Shown here piece by piece: positions 6,596-11,803 of a DNA stretch of 11,803 nt (position 1 is its first letter; each line of letters opens with the position of its first letter). Under the pieces are notes generated by a model, which saw only the letters and a list, made by a program, of their open reading frames with translations, did no database searches and was not told the origin of the DNA. This stretch comes from Candidatus Aquidulcis sp. (lineage in GTDB: Bacteria; Chloroflexota; Anaerolineae; Anaerolineales; E44-bin32). Where the stretch lies: NCBI GenBank assembly GCA_020723365.1, contig DYJB01000079.1, positions 1 through 11,803 of the forward strand, written 5' to 3'. The translations under genes were made by a program, and so were the position numbers.

Positions 6596-7000
6596 TCAGG
6601 TGAGGAAGCGGTCGGCGTATCCTTCCACCGAAACCATGCACTCCGCCCGGCGGCCGAACCAGCGCTCCCGGTTGCGGGCGAACCAGTCGTAGACGAGGTC
6701 ACGCAGGGCACGCGGGACCCCGCGCAACACCGCCAGCAGCGGCCAAGGGAAGGGCAGGTAGCGCAGCAGGCGCAGCCCGGCCTCCGAGCGCACGTGGCAT
6801 CCGCCCGGCTCCACCAGCACGACCGTGGCAGCGGACTCGCCCGGACACCCGGCCTGCTGGAGCAGTCGCTCCCCTGCCTTGGACTGGCGCGCCGCCAGGC
6901 GGAGGCGCCCGCGCCGGTCCCGCGGCAGCACGAAGCCGACGATCGAGGCGCACAGGTTGCAGTCGCCGTCGTAGATCAACACGGGACCTTCAACGTTCAT
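6596..7000 (-). CDS. DCC-family (DUF393) thiol-disulfide oxidoreductase-like protein
   Basis: A 134-residue soluble protein. YDGDCNLC (residues 10-17) is the DxDCxxC signature of the DCC/DUF393 family, whose conserved cysteine pair (C14, C17) is assumed to do thiol-disulfide chemistry. A downstream basic stretch and a C-terminal WFARNRERWFGRR segment, typical of the family, are present. No signal peptide or membrane helix is evident, so it is probably cytoplasmic or membrane-associated. ATG 7000 was chosen because GGGAGG lies 6 bases upstream and the recognisable domain starts there; the frame is open further upstream but that part is Gly/Arg/Ala-rich noise. The gene is 113 bases upstream of the octaheme cytochrome on the same strand. 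A role in haem-protein thiol handling is conceivable but not shown by the sequence. Confidence 0.88.
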   Translation of the reverse strand: MNVEGPVLIYDGDCNLCASIVGFVLPRDRRGRLRLAARQSKAGERLLQQAGCPGESAATVVLVEPGGCHVRSEAGLRLLRYLPFPWPLLAVLRGVPRALRDLVYDWFARNRERWFGRRAECMVSVEGYADRFLT

Positions 7001-7089
7001 CGCCTGCCTCCCGGCTCGGGCGCCGCCGCCATTCGTCTGCTCCCCGGCGCCCTTGCCACAACCTCGTCCTGGCACACGGGCAGGCACCG

Positions 7090-7101
7090 ATGGTATTTCA
7101 C
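7090..7101 (-). promoter_or_regulatory. TATACC-like element upstream of DCC gene
   Basis: On the minus strand this reads GTGAAATACCAT. It shares GTGnnATACCA with the sites at 6531 and 7188 and lies about 90 bases before the DCC start. A TTGGCT sits 19 bases upstream as a poor -35. It could be a promoter or an operator half of a shared regulator. Confidence 0.25.
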
Positions 7102-7187
7102 CTGCGTAGCTCGCGAAGCCAAAGGTGCGCCGCCTGCGGCTGATTGCCCGGTGGACATAGCCGCAGGAACAACGCCGACCGCTACGT

Positions 7188-7199
7188 CTGGTATACCAC
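7188..7199. promoter_or_regulatory. Palindromic GGTATACC element
   Basis: CTGGTATACCAC contains the 8-bp palindrome GGTATACC, so both strands show a TGG-TATACC extended -10 shape. It lies 188 bases before the DCC start and 314 before the LAL start. It has no -35 on either strand and may be a binding site rather than a promoter. Confidence 0.25.
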
Positions 7200-7273
7200 G
7201 CCGCCGTCCCGGCTCCTCCGGCAGTCGCTCGGGGCGAACGCGCGGACTCAGGCTCACAGCCGCGCAGACTGCG

Positions 7274-7292
7274 TTCCCCCTAGCCGGGGGAA
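7274..7292. other. Short perfect hairpin in intergenic region
   Basis: TTCCCCC and GGGGGAA form a 7-bp stem around TAGCC. There is no T-run, so terminator activity is doubtful. It could be an operator-like inverted repeat upstream of the LAL promoter, or chance. Confidence 0.25.
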
Positions 7293-7389
7293 ACATGCCG
7301 AGTGGAGGCAGGCGCAGCCGCGACCACGTGCCGATCGGCGCAGAGCCACGTCGTGCGTCAGGCAACTCCCTGCCGGTCAGCCGGCCTCA

Positions 7390-7418
7390 TTGCCAGCCGG
7401 CTCGCCGGGGTCTAGAAT
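7390..7418 (+). promoter_or_regulatory. Sigma70-type promoter for the LAL regulator gene
   Basis: TTGCCA (7390-7395) and TAGAAT (7413-7418) each match five of six consensus positions and are exactly 17 bases apart. Transcription would start near 7425, giving an untranslated leader of about 88 bases before the GTG at 7513. Confidence 0.6.
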
Positions 7419-7512
7419 CTTCGCCTTAACGTGGAGCTTGCGGGGCCGCTGTCCCCGTCCCTTCGCCTCCACTGTCGAGCATGCGGGGGGGTGAGCGCTG
7501 GCATCCATCGCC

Positions 7513-10413
7513 GTGCGCCCGACGACACCCGAACTGGTTGGCCGCCAGGCAGCCTGGGAATCGATCCGCGCCGCCTTCACGGATGCCGTGCGCGGCCGGC
7601 TTCGCGTCGCCTTGTGCGTGGGAGATCCAGGGATCGGCAAGAGCCATCTCCTGGCAGTCGCCGCCGAGCGGCTTGCCGCCGCCGGAGCCCTTGTGCTGCA
7701 GGGAGGCGCCTCCGAAGCCGAGGCCATGCCGCCCTACTTACCCTTCCTGGAAGCCCTCGGGCCCTGGATCCGGCAGGCGCCCATCGAACAGGTGTTGTCC
7801 GACGTGGGTTCGGGCGCGCTCGTCCTGACGACAGTCTTCCCGGATCTCACCGCCCGTCTCAGGGACCCGGTCGCTTCTCCGGCGCTGCCCCCGGCCCAGG
7901 CGCGCCTGCGTCTCTTCGAAGCGATCGGGAGTTACCTGGCCGCACTGGCCGCCCGCCAACCGCTGGTGCTGATCCTCGACGATCTTCAATGGGCCGATAC
8001 GGCCAGTCTCGACCTGCTCACCTACGTGGCCGGCCATCAACCTGCCGCTCGCCTGCTGATCCTCGGCGCCTACCAGGAGGCCGCCGTTGCCACACATCCC
8101 GCGCTCGAGCGTGCCCTGGTGACGCTGCATCGCACCCTGCGGCCGGAGCGCATCGCCCTGCCTCCCCTGGACGCAGGTCAGACTGCCGAGCTCGGTCGGA
8201 TCGTGCTGCGAGCGCCCCTGTCCCCGGAGAGCGCCCTGGCCTTGCAGGCGCACAGCGAAGGCAACCCGTTCTTCGCCGTGGAGCTCTTGCGAGGCTGGCA
8301 GCACGCCGACGCCCTGCATCGCACGCCACAAGGATGGGCACTGCGAGGTGGAGACACGCTCGCCATCCCGGCCAGCATTCTCTCGGCGGTTCGCCTGCGC
8401 ATCGGCCGGTTGCCGGCCCAGGCGATCGACCCGCTGCGCGTTGCTTCCGTCATCGGCCGCTCCTTCGGCATCGACTTGCTGGCCCAGGTAGTGGGCGAGC
8501 CGGTCGAGGCGGTGGAGGTCCGCCTGATGGAGGCCGCCGCCCACCACCTGGTCGAGGCCGACGACACCGGCGAGTACCGCTTCGCCCACGACATCATCCG
8601 CGCCTGCCTCTTCCGGGAGGTGAGCACCTCGCGCCGACGGCAGTTGCACGCCCGCATTGGCGCGGCGATTGAGGACAGGGCTGGCGCCCCGGCCGTCCAG
8701 CGGCTCGACGAACTGGCCTTCCACTTCTCGCGCAGCGACGACGCCGAGCGCGGCGCTGCCTACTCGAAACAGGCCGCCCAGCGGGCGCATTCGGCCTTCG
8801 CCTTCGAGCAAGCCGCAGGCCACTGGGAGGCGGTGCTGCGCCAGCTTCCGCACGAGGCGGAGACTCGTGGCGCGGCCCTCTTGGGGTTGGGCGAGGCTCT
8901 GCTCCTGGCCGCCCGGGAGGAGGCCGCCGCCGACGCCTTCCAGGCTGCCGACGCATGGCATGCCGCGCGAAACGAGGCGGCCGGCCGGATCCAGGCGCTG
9001 CGCGGCCTGGGCATCTGCCTGTGGAGACGGGATGCGCTCGATCGAGCGCGCAGTGTGCTGGAAGAGGCTCTCGTGCTGCTCGACGCCTTCCCGGACCCGG
9101 CACCGGAGGCCGTGCGCACGCGGGTGGAGTTGGCGACCCTGCTGGGAAACGTCCTGGCCGAACCCACGCTGGCCCTACAGCATGCCAGCGTCGCGCACCA
9201 ACTGGCAGGCTCGCTGCAGGACCCGCACCTGCAGGCTTCGGCCGGCAGGACGATGGGCTTCCTGCTGGTGCTGGAGAACCGCATGGAGGAGGCGATCCCA
9301 CTCCTCGAACGCGCTCTGCAGCTTGCCCTCCGCGCCGACGATATGGCCGAAGCGGCCGAATGCGGCTCGGCCCTGGCCCAGGCATACGTCTGGTCGGGCC
9401 ACCTGAGCCAGGCCGTCCGCGTCAGTCGGCAGCGTCTCGAACACGCCCTCCGCGCCCAGCAGCCCTACCGCCTGCACTACGTCCATACGTGGCTGGCGTT
9501 CCTGGCGGCGGCACGCGGCGAGTGGGCGGAGGCGGAAGCCTGTCTCGATCTGGCCCGGTCCTCCCTGTCCGGCGCGGCGTCCGTCCGGCCGCATGCCTTC
9601 CTCCATCAGATTGAGGGCTACCTGTCGTACCAGTGTGGCTGCTTCGCCAAGGCGAAAGAGCACTTCCGCGCCGCGCTGGTCGTCTTTCACGAGAAGGACC
9701 CGCTCGAGTACCAGCTGTGTGTGGGCATGATGGGCCTGACCCACTTCGCGCTAGGTGAGGAATCGCAGGCAGCTGGAAGTCTTCGGGAGCAGGTGGGGAT
9801 GTTGGCCGTGCAGCGCTCGGGCTCCCTGCCCTACGCCTCGGCCGCCAGCACCCTGCTTCTCCTTGCCAGTGGGGTGGGCGATCGCGCCCGCACCGCCTCC
9901 CTTCTGCTGGAACTGCAGGCTTGCCGCGGCCAGCATCACTGGTTCCTGGTCGACCGGATCCTCGCCGCCGGCGAGGCCTTGCTCGGAAACGAGGCCGCCG
10001 CTCACGCCCACCTCGATGCCGCCGAATCCCTCGCCCGCCGAGAAGGCCTGCTGCCTGAGCTCGAGCGGGTCCTACGTGCTCGCGCCGCCCTGATCGCAAC
10101 CCATCCCGGCGAGGGAGCGGCGCAGGCGGCCGGTTCCGTGCAATCGGAGGCGGCCGGGCTGGCGGAACGTCTGGGCCTGCCTCCGTCTCGATCCGCCGCC
10201 TCCGACCGGACACCCACCCATCCACCTCTCTCGCCTCGCGAGGCCCAGGTGCTGCGCCTGGTGGCCACCGGCCTCAGCAGCCGCCAAATCAGCGAGCAGC
10301 TGTGCCTCAGCCCGCACACCGTCGCCAAGCACCTGACCAGCATCTTCACCAAGCTGGGCGTCGGGAACCGCGCCGCGGCCACCGCCTACGCCATCCGGCA
10401 CGGCCTCGACTAA
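7513..10413 (+). CDS. LAL-type LuxR-family transcriptional regulator (ATPase-TPR-HTH)
   Basis: A 966-residue cytoplasmic regulator with the full architecture of the large ATP-binding LuxR (LAL/MalT-like) group. The N-terminal NTPase opens with ELVGRQ; the Walker A motif GDPGIGKS is at residues 37-44, Walker B LVLILDD at 151-157, and SEGNPFF at 248-254 is typical of these ATPases. A long helical repeat region (about 395-880, TPR-like, Ala/Leu/Glu-rich) probably senses a ligand or partner. The C-terminus (904-966) is a LuxR helix-turn-helix (LSPREAQVLRLV ... SRQISEQLCLSPHTVAKHL ... IFTKLGV). GTG 7513 is the first start after an in-frame stop at 7492-7494 and immediately precedes the ATPase domain; no clear Shine-Dalgarno sequence is near it. 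The inducer and target genes are unknown; the downstream ABM/beta-helix genes are candidates by proximity. Confidence 0.93.
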   Translation: MRPTTPELVGRQAAWESIRAAFTDAVRGRLRVALCVGDPGIGKSHLLAVAAERLAAAGALVLQGGASEAEAMPPYLPFLEALGPWIRQAPIEQVLSDVGSGALVLTTVFPDLTARLRDPVASPALPPAQARLRLFEAIGSYLAALAARQPLVLILDDLQWADTASLDLLTYVAGHQPAARLLILGAYQEAAVATHPALERALVTLHRTLRPERIALPPLDAGQTAELGRIVLRAPLSPESALALQAHSEGNPFFAVELLRGWQHADALHRTPQGWALRGGDTLAIPASILSAVRLRIGRLPAQAIDPLRVASVIGRSFGIDLLAQVVGEPVEAVEVRLMEAAAHHLVEADDTGEYRFAHDIIRACLFREVSTSRRRQLHARIGAAIEDRAGAPAVQRLDELAFHFSRSDDAERGAAYSKQAAQRAHSAFAFEQAAGHWEAVLRQLPHEAETRGAALLGLGEALLLAAREEAAADAFQAADAWHAARNEAAGRIQALRGLGICLWRRDALDRARSVLEEALVLLDAFPDPAPEAVRTRVELATLLGNVLAEPTLALQHASVAHQLAGSLQDPHLQASAGRTMGFLLVLENRMEEAIPLLERALQLALRADDMAEAAECGSALAQAYVWSGHLSQAVRVSRQRLEHALRAQQPYRLHYVHTWLAFLAAARGEWAEAEACLDLARSSLSGAASVRPHAFLHQIEGYLSYQCGCFAKAKEHFRAALVVFHEKDPLEYQLCVGMMGLTHFALGEESQAAGSLREQVGMLAVQRSGSLPYASAASTLLLLASGVGDRARTASLLLELQACRGQHHWFLVDRILAAGEALLGNEAAAHAHLDAAESLARREGLLPELERVLRARAALIATHPGEGAAQAAGSVQSEAAGLAERLGLPPSRSAASDRTPTHPPLSPREAQVLRLVATGLSSRQISEQLCLSPHTVAKHLTSIFTKLGVGNRAAATAYAIRHGLD

Positions 10414-10454
10414 GCCGCCGACGTCCCTTCCCAACTGGCAAGTTCTTGCTACCC

Positions 10455-10472
10455 GCGCCAGGCACCTGGCGC
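10455..10472 (+). terminator. Possible terminator hairpin after LAL gene
   Basis: GCGCCAG and CTGGCGC form a 7-bp stem around GCAC, 41 bases after the LAL stop. No U-run follows. It is a weak call but fits the boundary between the regulator and the next gene. Confidence 0.3.
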
Positions 10473-10528
10473 CCGAAGCCCGCCACGGATTGGCAACTCC
10501 TGTCGATGCGCCCCCGCCCGCCCGTCGC

Positions 10529-10534
10529 TAGACT
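10529..10534 (+). promoter_or_regulatory. -10 hexamer placed for a leaderless mRNA
   Basis: TAGACT lies six bases before the ATG at 10541, so a transcript would begin at or next to the start codon. No Shine-Dalgarno sequence precedes this ATG, and no other start codon exists before the domain. The -35 position is not recognisable. Confidence 0.35.
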
Positions 10535-10540
10535 GGCAGC

Positions 10541-10957
10541 ATGCGGGACCCAGCCTCTCCCCGGTCCAAAGACCCCGAAGCGCAACCGGCTGGAGCCTCG
10601 ACACAGGGCGCCCTCTATGTCACGCTGACGCACGGGCGCGCCTGTGCCGGTGATGAAGACGCCGTCATCGCCTTGCATGAGGAGTGGCTCCGCCGCCGCG
10701 CCAGAGAGTCGGGCCTGCTGTCCAGCGAGATCCTCGTGGATCCGGCGGACCCACAGGTCTTCGTTGCCATCAGCCACTTCGCCGACCGGGCAGCGGCCGA
10801 GCGCAGCCTGGACGATCCAGAGCACAGCGCCTGGCGCAGTCGCCTGGCCACCCTCTCGGAGGCTCAGCTTGTTCAGCGCGACATGCTGAGTCGGTGGCGG
10901 GCAGGGTCCCCGCCGCCCTCCGGTCCCCCCCTGGCTGCGCGACCTGGAGGCCCGTGA
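10541..10957 (+). CDS. ABM-domain protein (putative antibiotic biosynthesis monooxygenase fold)
   Basis: A 138-residue soluble protein. After a polar, Pro/Ser-rich start (1-23), residues about 24-110 show the dimeric alpha/beta-barrel (ABM) pattern: strand ALYVTLTH, a helix with LHEEWLRRRARESG, strand SSEILVDPADPQVFVAISHF, and the typical DRAAAERSLDDPEHSAW segment. Members are small cofactor-free monooxygenases or haem-degrading or stress-related proteins; I see no residues that fix a reaction. The C-terminus is disordered and Pro/Gly-rich. The ATG at 10541 is the only possible start ahead of the domain. It lacks a Shine-Dalgarno sequence and has a -10-like TAGACT six bases upstream. The gene ends 1 base before the next lipoprotein ATG, which suggests translational coupling and a shared transcript. 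Confidence 0.78.
   Translation: MRDPASPRSKDPEAQPAGASTQGALYVTLTHGRACAGDEDAVIALHEEWLRRRARESGLLSSEILVDPADPQVFVAISHFADRAAAERSLDDPEHSAWRSRLATLSEAQLVQRDMLSRWRAGSPPPSGPPLAARPGGP
10946..10950 (+). promoter_or_regulatory. Ribosome binding site of the beta-helix lipoprotein
   Basis: GGAGG lies 8 bases before ATG 10959 and inside the end of the preceding gene. It decides the start of a gene that is cut by the window edge. Confidence 0.75.
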
Positions 10958-10958
10958 G

Positions 10959-11803
10959 ATGATCGCTCGATATCGCCTCATGGCATGCCTGGCTGTTGCC
11001 AGTCTGCTCGTCGGCTGCAACCTGGGGACCTCGGACACCGACACGGGCGCGTCGCCGGAGGCGGAAGTCCCCGCCGCGCCGCGTGCCGTTTCCGGACCAC
11101 TACCGCAGCCGCACGCGTTCCCGGCTGAGCCCGGCGGCCCACGCCTGTTCTTCACCGACCTTGTGTCCGGCCCGTCATCCGGAGGCGAGAACGATGGGGG
11201 AGTATTCGTGACGTTGTACGGCGAGGGTTTCGGCCCTGAACGCGGCGAGTCAACCGTCATGCTCAGCGGCGCCGAAGTGGCCGCCTACCGGACCTGGGGC
11301 GAGAACAACGCGCCGGCACGCGGGCTCGACATGATCGCTGTCCAGCTCGGGCCTGGCAGCGTGTCGGGAGATCTGGTCGTGACCGTTGGAGGTGTGCCCA
11401 GCAACCCGCTGCCGTTCGAGGTGCGCCCAGGCCGCATCTTCTTCGTTTCCCCCGAAGGGAACGATGAAGCCGACGGCAGCTTCCAGGCGCCCTGGGCGAC
11501 GGTTACGCGGGCGCGGGCCTCTGTCCAGCCCGGCGACACCGTCTACTTCATGGACGGCATCCTGCAGACGGCCGAAGACAACGCCAGCGCGGCGCTGGCC
11601 CTGGAGGTCAGCGGGGATCCCGATCGCCCGCTCGCCTTCGTCGCCTACCCCGGCGCGCACCCCCAGTTCGGATCGACCGACCTCGAGTTCGGCACGCGCA
11701 TCCCCAACAACCCGGACACCTACGCCAGCCATTGGGTCTTCGCCGGACTGACGCTGCGCGGCCTCGTCAGCGCGCTCGACCTGGGGGGCTCTGGCTCCAC
11801 GGA
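10959..11803 (+). CDS. Lipoprotein with IPT/TIG domain and right-handed beta-helix start (3' truncated by window)
   Basis: The frame is open from ATG 10959 to the end of the window (281 codons seen). The N-terminus is a lipoprotein signal: Arg-containing start, hydrophobic core, lipobox LVGC with Cys20. A Thr/Pro/Ala-rich spacer follows (about 21-60). Residues 63-156 look like an IPT/TIG Ig-like domain (VFVTLYGEGFGP ... VSGDLVVTVGGVPSNPLPFEV). From residue 160, IFFVSPEGNDEADG ... APWATVTRA ... VQPGDTVYFMDG is the opening of a DUF1565/pectate-lyase-like parallel beta-helix, the type used in secreted polysaccharide-active or adhesive proteins. The active site, if any, lies beyond the window. 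GGAGG at 10946-10950 lies 8 bases before the ATG. It is coupled to the ABM gene by a 1-base gap, and may be under the LAL regulator, as inference from neighbourhood only. Confidence 0.85.
   Translation, partial: MIARYRLMACLAVASLLVGCNLGTSDTDTGASPEAEVPAAPRAVSGPLPQPHAFPAEPGGPRLFFTDLVSGPSSGGENDGGVFVTLYGEGFGPERGESTVMLSGAEVAAYRTWGENNAPARGLDMIAVQLGPGSVSGDLVVTVGGVPSNPLPFEVRPGRIFFVSPEGNDEADGSFQAPWATVTRARASVQPGDTVYFMDGILQTAEDNASAALALEVSGDPDRPLAFVAYPGAHPQFGSTDLEFGTRIPNNPDTYASHWVFAGLTLRGLVSALDLGGSGST

Larger units (their letters stand above)
7001..7512. other. Divergent intergenic region between DCC gene and LAL regulator
   Basis: A 512-base stretch without a credible gene. Frames open across it give Arg/Pro/Gly-rich products without motifs. 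It holds TATACC-type words facing the DCC gene (7090-7101, 7188-7199), a short hairpin (7274-7292), and a good promoter facing the LAL gene (7390-7418). No tRNA, CRISPR or insertion-sequence end was seen. Regulation of the flanking genes is the likely job. Confidence 0.6.

Noticed and set aside
6794..7429. Open frames across the 7001-7512 gap on both strands
   Set aside because: The products are low-complexity Arg/Pro/Gly-rich, without a supported start or any motif. The DNA reads better as a regulatory gap.
7431..8672. Plus-strand open frame of 413 codons
   Set aside because: It is out of frame with the LAL gene's Walker A/B motifs and has an Arg/Pro/Ser-rich product.
7738..8961. Minus-strand open frame of 407 codons inside the LAL gene
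   Set aside because: It is antisense to the ATPase and TPR coding region and has no recognisable domain.
1..11803. CRISPR arrays, tRNA or rRNA genes, transposase or insertion-sequence ends
   Set aside because: No regularly spaced repeats, cloverleaf-like segments, transposase motifs or terminal inverted repeats were seen by eye.

Overview
The window is GC-rich, uses GTG as well as ATG starts, has mostly clear GGAGG-type ribosome binding sites, and has the G/C-biased third positions that leave long meaningless frames open on both strands. A membrane-anchored HAO-family octaheme cytochrome, lipoproteins with a Cys20/21 lipobox and a very large ATP-binding LuxR-type (LAL) regulator together suggest a Gram-positive-like or Chloroflexota (Anaerolineae-like) bacterium. 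That placement is inference only; no rRNA, tRNA or marker gene is present.

Layout. (1) 3-3116, plus strand: the 3' end of a three-helix membrane protein (DUF4396-like), a class I SAM-dependent methyltransferase, a 36-residue single-helix peptide with a strong RBS, and two tandem paralogous lipoproteins. Each lipoprotein carries a DUF333 Cys-rich module plus a C-terminal domain. The run ends at a 15-bp perfect hairpin (3134-3166) that also sits at the end of the opposing genes.

(2) 3168-7000, minus strand, read from high to low coordinate: a DCC-family (DUF393) thiol-disulfide protein, an octaheme cytochrome c of the hydroxylamine oxidoreductase (HAO) family with an N-terminal membrane anchor, an eight-helix membrane protein, an isoprenylcysteine/phospholipid methyltransferase-like membrane enzyme, and a four-helix membrane protein. 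The cytochrome and the eight-helix protein are translationally adjacent. The eight-helix protein is an internal duplication (4+4 helices) with two symmetry-related pairs of histidines, so the pair may be a quinone-linked redox complex for a nitrogen (or similar) substrate. This is the most interesting part of the window.

(3) 7001-7512: a divergent non-coding region with a good sigma70-type promoter for the plus strand and several TATACC-type elements facing the minus strand.

(4) 7513-11803, plus strand: a 966-residue LAL transcription regulator, a small ABM-fold protein that may be translated from a leaderless mRNA, and, one base later, a lipoprotein with an IPT/TIG domain and the start of a right-handed beta-helix. 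The last gene runs off the window. All functions are assigned from motifs read by eye; no database search was run.
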